64,000 nucleotides of DNA from Polyporus tsugae (GCA_024305745.1 JAHRBS010000003.1:248001-312000); one strand, 5' to 3'. Shown: positions 34,432 to 47,027, counted from the first letter of the stretch. A program made the numbers and translations. Notes: generated by a model not told the origin, from the letters alone.

Positions 34432-37400
34432 TTATCGCTCCCAGTGCCGCCGCACGACTGCAATCTGGAAGTCCCATCCGCCGACGACGTACTTGACCTC
34501 GAACAGCCTCTTCATCTCCCGCCAGCCCCCGCTCACGTTCCCGAGCTCCTTCTCGTCTGTCGCCACGTAGATAAAATCGGCCGGCGAGAGCAGCGACCTC
34601 AGCAGCGAGCCCACTAAGAACGCAATCAGCGCCACGATGACCACCGTCGACAGCGGGTACAGCCCCGCTCCCGAACCCGTCCTCGCCTGCGCTCGCGCGA
34701 GCAGCGTCTCGCCTGCTGGTCCCTCTCCCGCTGGTTCACCCGCTGCGTCTTTCTGCGAACCGCCAGCCGGTCGCCCTGCGCCTTCTGTACTCGGGGTCGC
34801 ACCGAGAATCGCACTGGTACGTCTTGATGGACTGAACCTGAGCAGCGAGCTCTGCGCATATCCGTTGAGGTTCAGGAACCGCATGAACCCTGTCGCAGCG
34901 CTCTCAGGCGGATGCCCTTCCGCTGGAGACAATGCCGGCGTCGGATGCTGTGATAAACCAAGTGCCTGCTATCAGCAAAAATCCACAGTTTGACAGACAG
35001 CGCATGAAGGTATGGTTTCTGCCTCGAGTCACCCACCGGCCGTGCTGTGCGCGCCGGTGTCCACAGGGTAAGTGGACAAGAACGGGTTCATGAAAGAACT
35101 CAGTCGGATAAACGCGCTCAGGCCCGCTAAAAACTCCACAAAAATGAGAGCTGAACGACACTCACGTTCTCACCGGCGTCCTCCTTCACCTCGCCCCCCG
35201 CGCCCCCGCCCTCGAGCTCCTGCTCCTCCTGCGCGCCGCCGGAAGGCCCCTCGGCGGCTGTAACTGGCGCTTCCAGAAGGTGCTGAGCCACCGCGAGCGG
35301 AGTCTGCAGCGCGGCCGGCACCTGTTCCCCCGCGGACACGGACCTGCGACCACACGAGCCCCTGTCAGCGTCCACCCGGTCGCAGCGCGGCGCGTCGGAG
35401 ATTGTCCGGACATGACACACGTACCGCGCGAGGACATCCGCCTTCGCCGCCCGCCCGTCGAGCAGCTCGTCCCGCCCTAGTGCCGTCAGCGACTCCTTCT
35501 CGTTCATCACGACCACGGGACCGCCGTTCACGTTCACCGCCACAGCCACCTTCGCGGGCGAAGTCGCGCCGGCGCTCTCTGCGGGCGCAGGCCGCACACG
35601 CACGTCGATGATCGCACGCCCTTCTTCCAGATCGAGCAGCCATTGCGGCTTGGCAGGAGCACTCCTCGTTTCGCCTGTGAGCGGGTCGACGATCGTCGAC
35701 ATCTGGTACTGCGCCGTAGGGAGGGTGAATCGAAGCAGATGCCGTGGCGGCCTGTCCACATTCAGCCCAGCCGAATGGAGCGGAGAAGGAGGCAGCGTGT
35801 AGGCTGTACAAGCTACCGGAAGAATATGTTCGCCATCAGCCTCTGCGTCACCCTTCGCGCCGTCCGAAGACGGCGTAGGAAGCGCAAGCTGGTTCTTCGT
35901 GCCCTTCTCAATTCTTGACCGCAGCTGTACGTCGTAGCCGCTCGGATAGAGTTTTGAGTCCACGATGAGCTCAGAGACCAGAAGATCAACTGGGAGCCGC
36001 ACTTCTCCCCGAGGGGTGAATATGGAGGACGAGCGCCGGACACCACGCGCGCGTGGAGACTGAGAGCGTGCGGCCCGAATACGACTCTCAGAAACACCTG
36101 ACTCCAAGTTCTCGTTGGACTCGTCAGGCTGGGATGAACTAGGGTTCCGTATTGAAGGTGGAGCGGGGTTCGTTACGAGGCGGCTGGGTCTTGGGGTGCG
36201 ATCGTCCTTTGGTGGCGAGGGAGATAAGCTAGCGGAGCCATTGAGGATCATGAGACTAGAGTACACCCGAATTGCGGGGTGGAAAGCAACTGAGAGGAAT
36301 GTACGGCTTGCGTCTCGTCGGCGAAGTGTCCACGACAATTGGGATCGGAGCTTGTCCTCCGGGGAAGGCGCAAGAACGAAACCGGCCGCAGGCAGTCGCA
36401 TCAGAGGAGAAGGCGCCAAGCTCTTGAGATAACTCTCGACGGCCAAAATGGACTTGGGCAGCATCCCGTTGATCATCGAGTTGAGGGCAGCGGGTATTGA
36501 GCCTGCGTAATCGATTGCGACGGCCCGAGTGCACCGGGTCGATGGGATTGCGTAGTTCTCGGCTGAGTATGGGTCCAGCGTCTCCAGTATCCACGCGTCA
36601 AGGAAGACACGGCCAACCGGCAGCGAGTAAGCATTGTACTTGCTTGACGCGAACTGGCTGACGGACTCAGGGGAGAACGACACCACGACACAGAATATCG
36701 CGGACCGACTGTGATGTTCGCTCGAGAGCTGCTCAACGTCGACGACGCTTCTCCGTGACGCCCCGGCTGGCGCAGTTCCCCGCGCTATCAAGGAAGCCAT
36801 GTAGAACCCGCGGTCGCGGAAAGGGAAGCCACCCTTCATTACGACGAACGCCGTGTGAGCGTCTGCGCCGTATGTCTCGAGGACACTAACGGAATCGAAG
36901 CGCGTATCCCACTGCTTCCGACAGTCATAGCTCGTGAGGACAGACGCGATCTCCTCCGCGGCCACGCCTTCGATGACCTTCTCGCCTTTGTGGACCGGGA
37001 TGACGGGCGAGATTTCCGGGAAGACCTTGCGCTGGACTGGGAAATCCTTCTCGCTGACCAGCGTCCAACCATCCCCGCTAGGCGATGCATGAAGATCCTG
37101 GACGAACGCAAGGGCGTCGAGCGCATACTGCATAGGAAGCTTCGAAGACGAAAGTGTGGCGTCTTCACCTCCTGCCATTGCTGGGGAAATCGCTGCAACC
37201 GCCTGCTGCGTCGTGGACGTTGCCTGTTCGACGGCATACGTGAAGAACTTGGAGAACGAAGTCGCAAATGAAGGAGGGGTGGTGGAGAAGGACGTCGTCG
37301 ACGGCGAAGGGTCCGATGACGACTTGCCGCTTCCGTTCTCGCCCTGGCCTTCCTTGTCGGCATCCCACTCGGCTCTCCGCTTCCGGATGACGCCAAGGAC

Positions 37401-40384
37401 AGGTGGCTGGTCTAGAGGAACACGAGTCGGTTTAACGCGCTTCTGTTTCGTGAGGTTCTTGAGATCGCGCTCCGGCATCTCTTCCACGTCCACTTCGACC
37501 TTGGCGCCGTTCACCATCACCAGGCCCTTGTCCTTCGGCGCGCTCATCGGACCTCGACGAACAATAGCCTGGAGGCGCTCTTCTTCCGAGAATACCGCGT
37601 CGTGAGTGATAGTGAGCCACAGGCCGCCGCCTCCAGAAGAGAAACGATGTCGACGCAGAGCGGCGATGGATTGCGGTGGTGGATCGACGACGATGTCCAG
37701 CGACGATGCCCAGGTATCGAGGTCGCACCGAATCTCACACTCGATGACAGGGAGGGACGAGGAAGAGCCGCCGCGATCGGGAGTACTCTCGTTCGCGGTC
37801 CGACGCTTCGCGGATCCCTCGTACTCGATGCGGAAGCTGCCTCGTTCGTGATCGTATCGCAGCTGGTTGGCCCTCGCGCTTTCGAGACGGGTGGCGATTG
37901 GTGGGCCTCCACACTTGATAGCGAACTCGCCGACTCCAGCAACCGCCGTAATCATCTGTTGAGGTATCGAGGCCTTATTCGACCAGCCCTTCGGGTCAGA
38001 CTGTTCGAGGAGGGTGACGAGAGTGGTATTAGGTGACAGCGCCTCGATCGCCCACCCTTGAAGGTCGACTTGAGTACGAATGACACTGGGATCAACAGGC
38101 GGGATTTGCGGGAATAGGTTTGGATCGTCGGCTGAGAAAGCGAACGCATGGATTGTTGTGGGCGACTTGTAAACTGTCTTTAGAACAACCATATCACGTC
38201 CACTGGGGTGGGGTCAGTGAATGTGCGGTGTAGCGATGAAGCAACTTACTTAACAGGCCACGCGGGCTTTGTCTTGTAGTGCCACAACTCCGTCAACTCG
38301 TTGACGTCCTCGAGCAGTACAGCGTCCTCATACTGCTTGTCCCAGTATGTTCTCGCACCGGATGTCGTGATGGCAGCGTAAAGGTCCCACAGACTGATAC
38401 CGACGAAAGTCGCTTCCGCTCGATATACAACTAGAGTCGGATCGATAGAATCTAGCTGTGACACGGATACTCCGCGTGCCTCCACATCTATGAACATGGT
38501 CAGAAACGTCCTCGAATATTCCTGAGCAAACATACTCTGCTTCCACTTCGCCTCCGGTTCTTGCAGAAGAGAGGAAAAGTAGATGTAATTCCGCTTGACC
38601 CGCGAGAGGATAGACTTCTCCGCCGCAGCCGAGCGCTCCGTCAGTGTGCGCGCGAGCTGTGGCCGCTCAGCAATCGTGGACGCCTTCGACGTGCTCGTCG
38701 CCATAGTAGCGACAGATGACTGTGTGTGAAAGCTCTGCTCGGCCATACTGGACGCATCCTGGAACATCTGCTGCGAGATGAAGTAGGAGGTGGGGTCCCG
38801 TGGTTCAAGGTCTTCGATGGGTTGGGGTATACCGTTGAGTCGCAGCGCACTAGAGGGACCCGAGAGCTCGATCACTACATGAACTTTCAGCACCGCATGA
38901 TCGTTGGGCAGCTCCGCATGCTTCAGGGCAAACGTGAATTTCGGGATATCTCCAGAGGACGACTCCGAGGAGGGGGAGGAAGGAGCTGCGCGAGTCGCAT
39001 GCGCAGTCCATGGGAGCTGAGAGACCTCTTCCGAGGAGCCTTTAGTCGACAACTGAACGTCCCACCCGTGCGCAGAGGGGAGGGAGAACTCGATGGAGCG
39101 AGTCAACCTACGGGCCTCACGTATCTGGTGGACTTCCTCCAAACTCTGTTCCGCGGGTTGCGGGTGGTCCTCGTCTCCAGGAACGATAGAATAGTCCACC
39201 GCAAGAGCTTCCCTGTCCACGGCAAAGCGTATTCGCTCGATTGAGACGCCGTTGCCATAGCCTGTCATGAGGGGTACACGTTTGCCGCGCTGCTGCACTG
39301 TCTTGAACAGACCCACCGTCATAGCAGCAAGCTGTTGAGCTAGGCTTGAACCAGATGAGAAACTCCAGACCAAACGGAAGTTATGTTGCCAGAAACAAGT
39401 AATGCGGAGTCGTGGAATGCTGGAACGTTGGGAAGGGTCCGTAGATTGTGGCTGTATGCGTTGAATACACCAACCAAATACTATCTATTCTCAGAACGAG
39501 AACCATGGCAAACAAAACAAATGTACTTACGCGCAACGTCCGACCGTACGTATGGTGGTGAGGGACGTAGATACACGGGTTCATCGGCAGAACGAGGCAA
39601 AGAGGTGGATATGTCGATTAACATAGTGCCGTCATTGAACGTTCTGGAGATTGTGACCGCGTCCCGAGGGCTAAGGGTCAATTGTAAGTTGCTCGTACGT
39701 TCAAGCCAAACGAGTGAGACGAAAGATCTAATCTGCCCATTGCCAACATGTGCCATTATTATCACCAATATTCCGAGCAACCGGAACACCTACTAGCCCC
39801 TCCACTCGAGAGTGGGAATGGGACCAAACGGCTGTCGACAGTTCATCGCGGGACGTCGTCGAAAGGTGGCACGGACGATGGCGGCAACCAACATGACAGA
39901 TTGGGGCACTCACTTGGCAGGCCATCCCAGTGAGAAGTTCACCTTGGATATCCGAGTCGCCTGGTCGAACATCTCCAGCAGTTGCGCCCTCTCGACCGCC
40001 GGATCCCACTCTTTCCGCAGCTCCGGTGTAATCAGAACCGACTTCCAGGCCGCCAGTGAGATGGGGTCATCGCCAATGGGCACCTCAAGAACGGCGCGGT
40101 AGATGTTCTCTCCGGAGTTGCTCGCTCGGCGATGGATGATGACATCAGTGAGCTCAGGTATGCTCGACGCGCGGGCTTTGCCCTTGGTGGGCGAGCTGAC
40201 CTCGCTCGTCACTGGGACGCGTTTCCATTCGGACGACGAGTGTGAAGTGACAAGTTGGCGGAAGTGTGCTTGTGCGTTGTCGAGGGCGTCGTACCATGAC
40301 TGTCGTAGCCTGGAGGCGCACATAAGCACAGAGAGGGGGCATAGCATCAAAGCCGTGGCTGTATGCGTACCTGGTGCCGTCCAT
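34432..40384 (-). CDS. Multi-START lipid-binding protein with C-terminal membrane anchor
   Basis: Eight exons join to 5310 nt (1769 residues): 40384-40371, 40309-39914, 39670-39531, 39480-38250, 38202-35425, 35343-35174, 35126-35037 and 34922-34432. The first exon is only 14 nt (MDGT plus two bases). START-type (StAR-related lipid transfer) regions: one near residues 40-280 (IYRAVLEVPI, LGWPANPRDAVTISRTF, YVRSDVALFGWCIQ, PRLRITCFWQ), a second ending near 640 (VYRAEATFVG, YWDKQYEDAVLLEDVNELT, WPVNGRDMVVLKTVYKS), and a third around 1000-1230 (WTLVSEKDFPVQRK, KQWDTRFDSVSVLE, PFRDRGFYMASL, RVFLDAWILETLDP). The C-terminus has one hydrophobic segment (LSTVVIVALIAFLVGSLLRS) and a conserved end GWDFQIAVVRRH. 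Likely a membrane-tethered sterol or phospholipid carrier, perhaps at contact sites (inference). Head-to-head with pyridoxal kinase. Confidence 0.87.
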
Positions 40385-40830
40385 TCGACAAGTGTGTCGT
40401 GTTAAGGTCGTTGTATGCTGTCGTAAAGGTGAGGAATAGGGCGGCGAAGGCTAATGTAATGGTACGAGCGTCTTGGGTGAAGTCGTGGGGTGATCAAGGG
40501 GCACGTGAAAGAGCACACTGGAAAGGCGGCCGCGTTGGATCCTCGAGTGTACAGGGAAGGAGGGTTCGGGGGTGTCGCTGACAACAGGTGCCGGGATAGA
40601 CGACGAGCTCGACAGCGAAAGCGATGAGCAGAGGGCACCCGACGCGACGTCCACGCGCCGGCACCATTGGGGGATTGTTTTAGTTAAGTATCCCCTTATC
40701 GAGTAGATAACATTACCACAATTCATCTCCGCGACACCGATCGGATCGAGTCGCGGAAGATTGTCGAATGGACTCATGCAAACCCTTCAACGTGGTCCAG
40801 GACCTCCAGCACACACTATCTACACTCCGG
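40385..40830. promoter_or_regulatory. Divergent intergenic promoter, START gene / pyridoxal kinase
   Basis: 446 nt separate the two start codons, so both 5' UTRs and promoters must lie here. No TATA box is evident on either side. Confidence 0.6.
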
Positions 40831-42196
40831 ATGGCGACTGGGAACCAGAGCAGCGGCCGCATCCTCAGCATACAGTCCCATGTTGCCTATGGCTATGTTG
40901 GCGGGAAGGCGGCTGTATTCCCCTTGCAGTGTCTCGGGTACGATGTTGACGTGAGTACATCGTTCTTTGCTACGGTGGTTGTCCGCCAGAACCCAGATGT
41001 CCACTGGAATTTTAACCACGGAACGTGCGTGAAATAGGTCGTGAACACAGTCAATTTTTCAAATCATTCTGGTACGTTGGTCGTCTTTAAATGTATCCAG
41101 ATGGTTGACCGGTAGTTCGTAGGCTATGGCCGCTTTGGAGGATCAAAAGCGTCTGCGGAAGAGCTTTCGCGGATATTCGAAATCATGGAGCAGAATGAGT
41201 TGTTGATCCCCGAAAGGCTACTGACAGGTCCGACCTGCACCTAAAGTGCGCAACTGCGCAGGCTGCTCACGTCGACATAGGTTATATTCCTGGGGCTGAG
41301 GCAACGACGGCAGTCGTCGCTTTGGCTGAAAAACTTCGACAACGCCGCCCGGAGCTCATATACCTTCTAGACCGTATGTGTTGCATGACTATTATATAGT
41401 TAGCGAAAGTCTGACGTCCGCTGCAGCCGTTTTAGGAGATTCGGGACGACTTTACGTTTCCCCAGAGGTGGTGCCAATATACCGCAGTGCTCTCCGCTTA
41501 GCTACGATCATCACCCCCAATTGGTTCGAGGTCGAGTACGTCTGCCTACCGGCCAGTCCACCCGGAAACAGCGCTGACTATATGTGATTCTCACCGTATT
41601 CCAGGGTCCTAACCGACACCCAAATCAATAACGCCGCCTCCCTCCGCCAAGCCATACGAACACTCCACCAGACATACCACGTCCCCCACATAGTAATCAG
41701 CTCTATACCCCTCAAGGCCTGGCTCCTCGACATCCTCCCCACGCACGTGCGCCCAACATCCACCGATACCTCCGAATTTCTCGCCTGCATTGCCTCATCG
41801 CAAGAAGCCTCCAATACCACCGTCTATGCTAGCTGCTTCCCCTGCCTCTCGGGCTACTTCTCTGGTGTCGGGGACCTCTTCTCCGCACTCGTCCTCGCGC
41901 ACTTCGACGACACCCGATCCGCGGCGCCTGACGAGACGCCACTCTCGCACGCGGTGTCACAGGCGGTCAGCAAGACGCACGCGATGCTCGTGCTTACACA
42001 CGAGGCCGCCACGACCCTGCCCGAAGAAGAGCGGACGGCGACGGACGAGGAGCAAGATTCGCGCGAGCCGATGCGGAAGATCAGGCGGATGCGCGGGCGC
42101 GAGCTGCGTTTGATCCAGGGGCAGGACATCATCCGGGGGGTGCAGCCTGTAAAGTATAGACGGCTGCAGTCCTGGGACGGGTTCTGGGGAGCATAG
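40831..42196 (+). CDS. Pyridoxal kinase (vitamin B6 salvage)
   Basis: Phosphorylates pyridoxal, pyridoxine and pyridoxamine with ATP to supply the PLP cofactor; cytosolic, ribokinase superfamily. Six exons join to 1053 nt (350 residues): 40831-40950, 41038-41071, 41123-41227, 41281-41373, 41427-41535 and 41605-42196. Family blocks are in order: [30 protein letters not shown] (quoted here only as [14 protein letters not shown] and the following AAVFPLQ), [49 protein letters not shown], and the ATP/anion-hole motif [15 protein letters not shown] with the catalytic Asp. The C-terminal 100 residues carry an acidic insert typical of fungal members. An in-frame Met 63 nt upstream (40768) is possible. 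Its last exon and 3' flank were copied to 25.3-25.8 kb. Single-copy and intact. Confidence 0.93.
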
Positions 42197-43004
42197 AGGT
42201 GGCCGCGCAAGACATAGAATATCGGTGGAGAATAGAGGGAGACTGCAGAATCCTGCTCCGCATGGGTGCTGAGTGGGACTCTTGTTGCCCTTTGTCCCGC
42301 GCTAGGCTTTGGTTTTCCTTGCCCCCCGCTCCGCATTGTATCCAACCTTCTTGCTTGCGGAGTACTAACCGGCGATGCATACAACATACAATATGGCAGC
42401 GAAGTCTCCCCGGTGAATACGCCTACTGGTGCGTCGGCTGTCGTTCGGCCGTCACAGGTGGTCTCTCCTCGCATATCTTCAAGCTTCATCACGGCCTGTA
42501 AACCTGCGATGGGACTCATGACAGATGTCAGAGCAGTTCCACAGACACCTTGTCTCCCCGGTTTATGATCAGACGATCGAGTTATCGAGTATTGGCCGTG
42601 GTTCCCTTTCCGACTAACTGAAAATCACTTTGTGCTGCTTTCCAGGTACCAAACTCAATCTCAGACATTCCCAGAATCAGGCCACAGTTCGTGATATCTT
42701 GCCAGGGAAGGGTTCTGTCGAAGCCATGTTTGATGACGCTGTCCATTTTGATGCTTGAAACTTTGCTTCTGGGCCATGGCGGGAGGTTCAGATAGCTTTC
42801 CGGGCAGGTTGCGATGGATTAATGGAACGACGACCTGGACGCAGCAATTACAGTTTGACAGGCTCTAGTCCTACAACTGTCAACCATGCATGACTACAGC
42901 TTCTCTTGCCAGTTTATAGAGTCACGGTCGGTGCAGGAACCTTGCCGTGCACGCTTTGCACTTCCTCTAGCTTCGCACTCCGGCGAACCCAAAGACCCGC
43001 ACAT
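42197..43004. other. Spacer shared with the duplicated segment
   Basis: No gene. 42420-43000 is alignable with the reverse complement of about 24830-25420 (blocks such as cagatgtcagagcagttccacag), marking it as part of the duplication rather than unique sequence. Confidence 0.65.
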
Positions 43005-44673
43005 ATGGCCCAGCAAGGTAGCGCTACATGGATTGCGGAGGTTAATTCGGAGTGAGCATTCCTCCTGTGGCATTAGTAAAACAAAATGACTGACTTGTGG
43101 TCTAAGCGTGGTTGATAACTACATAGCGGGAGCTGTGACCTTCGGTGCGACTCGCGATTACCCTCTGATTCGACGCCTTCACTGATTCCGAATGCTTCCG
43201 CACAGTCCTTATAGTGTACGAATACCTCAAAACCTTCGGCGCTGAGGTGGAGCTATTTTGGAGGAAGAAGATCACCGGTTCCTCTCCGTTCTGTTCTTTC
43301 TCAACCGCTACCTTGTGCTGTTCTACCAACTGTTTCAACTTCGGAAACAGTGGACATTCTCTGACTTGTCTGTGAGTCTCATCCTCCATGCTCGCCTCAA
43401 TATCATCACTCATCGCGCCGATAGGGGTACGACCCTGCCGGATGCTGCCAGTGGAAGCACCTCACTCACATTTACGACGACACTAGCTGCGGCCTGTACT
43501 ACAACTCATCGCAAACTATTATAATCCTGTGCTACGTTCCGTGGGGCGGTAAGTTGGTTCTTCGATCGTCTTCCCTTCGTTACACCTCACATGAACTTCA
43601 GTTTCGGCCCTCCGCGTCTTCGCTTTAGCTAGTACTAAGCGAAACAAGGTACTTGCGTCGTCCACGGTCTTCCTGCTGTCCATGGGGCCTGTGATAATCA
43701 ACTTTGTACGACAAGCTCCTCTCTTCGAATTACGTTGTGCACCTGCTTAAAGTTGTATTGCTCTGTAGGCTACTACGTTCCGCTGGTTCTCTGTCACAAT
43801 GAGTAACCCCTGGGGAGTTTGCAACCAAGTTAACAATCTGCCTGTGGCTCTCGCTATGAGGTGAATTGTCTGTCTGAACGCATTTTTCTGAAATTGACCT
43901 CGGAATATCTAGACGTATGATCTTCACATTCCTGGCGAATATCGGCCCGTCGCTAATCCTCTCGAGTCACAGTTACCATTATCAGCCGGCTCTCGCTCAT
44001 CGCGGCCGACCTCATGGTAATCGCCGTCAATTGGTCCCCCACATACAAAAGGGCCAGCACGGTACGCGCTGCATTCGGGAAGAGGCGGACAACATTGTCA
44101 TTTCCAGTATTGCGAGATGGCTTGATATACTTCATGTGAGTGACCGCCGGCCGAGTGCACGTGGTTGCTATATGTCCCGCAATGGTGACAAACACTCTAT
44201 GTTTTCTAGCATCATGGTGACAATGAACGTGTTGCACCTGGTTTTCTCGTCGTGTTCTGTGAGTATGGCGTGTCAATGAACCCTGGGACATTTTGTAACA
44301 TGCCACATCAGGTCCTCATCGCTGCCGACCATACCAGCGAGATTACTGAATTCACTGAGGCGTGCGTCATTCTAGTCGCACATTCCTACTAGCGCTATAT
44401 TTTGAACCTCATGACTTTTTTATTAGACTAACGGCCATACTCGTCTGGCGGTTCATGCTGAACCTACAAGAGGCTGCACTCCGGGGAAGCGGCGCAACGG
44501 AATCCGAGGGCGAGTCAATGTTCAACAGAGGGTGGGGCACTTCATCTTTGCAGTTCGATAGATTCGTCGGGTGTTTTGGAGGATCTTTGATTCCAACCAT
44601 TGTCGAGGAGGATGTGAAGGATGAGGCCGATAAGGTTTCGGAAGAGTCGAAGCCGGGTGGACGCCGGCTGTAG
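43005..44673 (+). pseudogene. DUF6533 multi-pass membrane protein, copy B (2-nt insertion)
   Basis: Starts MAQQGSATWIAEVNSE (43005-43051), then VVDNYIAGAVTF, LIVYEYLKTFGAEVELFWRK, LFFLNRYLVLFYQLFQL, a CYVPWG-type junction, ISRLSLIAADLMVIAVNW, VLRDGLIYFM, MNVLHLVFSSCS and the C-terminal LTAILVWRFMLNLQEAA with an acidic tail ending GGRRL. Within the third exon the sequence ggttcctctccgttctg has a TC duplication relative to the frame needed for LFFLNRY, so the protein breaks after KKITGSS. Otherwise the best match to copy A, with which it shares flanking DNA. Confidence 0.75.
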
Positions 44674-45271
44674 GCTACTATTAGCCTGCCGCTGTGCCGT
44701 CATAACAGGATAGTCCTAATAAAAATTCAAAGGCAGTCGTGATACCATGATCAATAGATTTTGATAGATCAGAATCATCTTACTTACTCAGTGGTTGCGC
44801 AAGTTAAGTAAGAGGCTGGACGGCGCTTGCTGTCACAATGGGCGTCCTCCCTAATCTGGAAAGCTGTGCTCAGCTCCGGCGGTCATGGCCTTGGCCGTAT
44901 AAGCACGGATTCGAACTTCTTGAACCGGGTGACCGACTCGCTGGAGCTCGCCTTTACGGCTCACTGCCTCCATTGTTCCTGGTTCAAAATTTATTTGTTG
45001 TGAGTCATTCCCGGATGGTCAGAATGCCATAAAATTTGATTCATTTGCACATAGGCGACCGTTTTGCTGGATCAGCGACGCGCGGCACTGAGCCACTGGC
45101 ACGCGACAGACGTTCGAATATAGCTGTACTTACAGGCATCCCAATTCGTTGCACAAGGGAACGATCTCAGTCGGAACCCTCCCTCTACCTCGTATAAGAC
45201 ACACACTAGCTCGCATCTGTAAGTTTGACTTCCACTATCTTCCACATTCAGCGGTCTCATCCTCCTCCACC
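44674..45271. other. FunK1 5' flank
   Basis: No independent gene. From about 44850 the sequence is homologous to the reverse complement of 26660-27000, upstream of the other FunK1 remnant, including a ctggatcagcgacg...cactgagcca block. Confidence 0.6.
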
Positions 45272-47027
45272 ATGTCTGACGCCAACCCATCTGATCCCTC
45301 TTCCTCAAGAGGTGGAACAAGTCCTAAACTATCACACCCCCTTCTGCATCCCCAACCTGTTGTCGCCGGCGAACATCCTGCACTCGACGTCGATCCCCCA
45401 ACCACTACTACTGGCCCGTCCGCTCCCGCTTCTCCCACCGAATCGTCTGACGCGAAGAAGCTCAACCAAAAGCAGTCCTTTATACGTCACACCCCTTCTG
45501 ATTACAACACCTTCCCTTACCAACCGAGTGCCGGCAAAAAACTGGCCTCCCTCCTCGGCGACGAGTCCGGAATGGGCCCCCGCTTCCATCTCCTCAGCGC
45601 TGAGCTCTTCGTCGACTCAGTTCCTGGTGATGCACCAACAGACGAGGACTGCAAGAAGTTCAAGAAACCGGAGCTGCACTCGAAGATGTCGGAACACGAG
45701 CTCTACCCGGAACTAGTGAGTAGCTCGGAACGTGAATCGCCTTCAAGTTGACGTCTGCCCAAACCTGTATACAGGCCGCAGTGGTCCAGTCAGTGTTGGA
45801 TATGGCGGGGTGCGATGCACTTCGCTTCCTGCACACTGCGAACCCCAAGGCCAAGCCCGGCAACGCGAGAAAGAAGGACACGTTCATGGCAGCGGCATCT
45901 ACATGAGTTCTCCCCTCGCGCGCGAAGCGACCGATTTCACGTCGGAGCACCGCGACAGGAGCAAGATGACGCCGGAACAGCTGGCGCAGCGTCTTCTTGG
46001 ACTTCGTTCGTGGAACTGGATTGACATTTTGTTCGAGGTGAAGAGGTATGAGAAGCACGCCGCGTTCTACTTCACAAGCAAGCCTCGTGGTTACAAGAAA
46101 ATCGTCGAGGCTTCAGCCCCCGCCGCAGATCTCGCTTCAGGTGCGCTTCGACACGGCAGGGCTGCTGATCCGTCGTCGAAGCGCAACGTGGGCGACATCG
46201 CAACGTCATCCGAGGGGAATGCAGTCGCGCACGATGGTCCCTCCATTCCCGACGCAGCAGCCGCTGACCACCTCACCGCGAGTGACCACGGGACCGAAGA
46301 GACCAAGGCTAAGCCCGGCATGACCACACGTCAAGTGCCGCCTTTCGTTAAGCTCTCCGAGGGTGGCGAAGAGGCCCTCGGCCAGTTCGTCGAGTACATG
46401 CTCAGCGTCCAGAAGAATCAGCACCGGATCTTCTCCTACGTCTGCTACGCCATGGCCCGCCTGCTCTACTTCGACCCCTCTGGTGCCTTCGTCTCCGAGC
46501 CGTTCCGGTGGGACGAGACGGACTCTCTTCTGCACCAGTTCGTCTGGAAGATCGCCAAGCTTGCGAATGTGGGGCGATTCCAGGATCTCGGGCACGACCC
46601 GACGGCGGAGCTCCCATCTGGCGAAGCCAAGGACACGTTCCTGGCGCTAAAGGACGACATGAGCCTCCCGCCACACATCCGCAACGGCTTCAAGAAGGCG
46701 ACGGCGGACAAGTGGCCGATCTACAAGCTCGAGGTCGCGCACGGAGAGCCGTCGAAGGACGAGTGGTTCGACGACATCACCTTTCCTCCGCCGAAGAACT
46801 TCAGTAGTCCGCCGACGCCCAGCCCCTCGCCCAGCACGCCTTTCTCCAAATCTTCGTCATCATCAGATCTTCTCCCCTCGTCATCTAACAATGTTACCCC
46901 ATCTGTCCGTCATTTCCTTGTGGTCTCCGAGTGTCAGTGCACCAACAAAAACCGCCTCGGTTCCTCCACTGGCAACTCGGTCACGGTGCCTCCTCCTCCT
47001 GAGAGGACTCTCCTCGCCGGTTGTTAA
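45272..47027 (+). pseudogene. FunK1 protein, N-terminal half only (copy 4), frameshifted and lacking the kinase lobe
   Basis: Exon 1 (45272-45715) encodes MSDANPSDPSSSRGG to SGMGPRFHLLSAELF and ELYPEL. Exon 2 begins at 45775 (AAVVQSVLDMAGCDALRF, LHTANPKAKPGN, KKDT) but runs into a TGA at 45904 unless a one-nucleotide shift is allowed. After it GSGIYMSSPLAREATDFTSEHR resumes the family frame and continues to LGQFVEYMLSVQKNQHRIF, DPSGAFVSEPFRWDETDS, FVWKIAKLANVG and GHDPTAEL. The family sequence fails after RHFLVV, where other members have a block leading to FCFLKD; the ORF ends 40 residues later. The whole C-lobe (catalytic loop, DWD, PRKPY) is absent, replaced downstream by a DUF6533 3' part. 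It could still yield a regulatory-half protein, but pseudogene is more likely. Confidence 0.78.

Larger units (their letters stand above)
41605..46140 (+). repeat. Duplicated segment, plus-strand copy (pyridoxal kinase 3' end, DUF6533, FunK1 5' half)
   Basis: Counterpart of 23155-27000 (minus). Order here is pyridoxal kinase - DUF6533 - FunK1; in the other copy, read along its coding strand, it is FunK1 - pyridoxal kinase fragment - DUF6533. A third, partial counterpart (DUF6533 plus its 5' flank) is at 27515-29890. The boundaries were located by eye. Confidence 0.75.

Noticed and set aside
38246..39373. Separate gene starting at 39373
   Set aside because: The apparent start is a TTG, and the frame splices upstream through TCFWQHNF to the first START region, so it is an internal exon.
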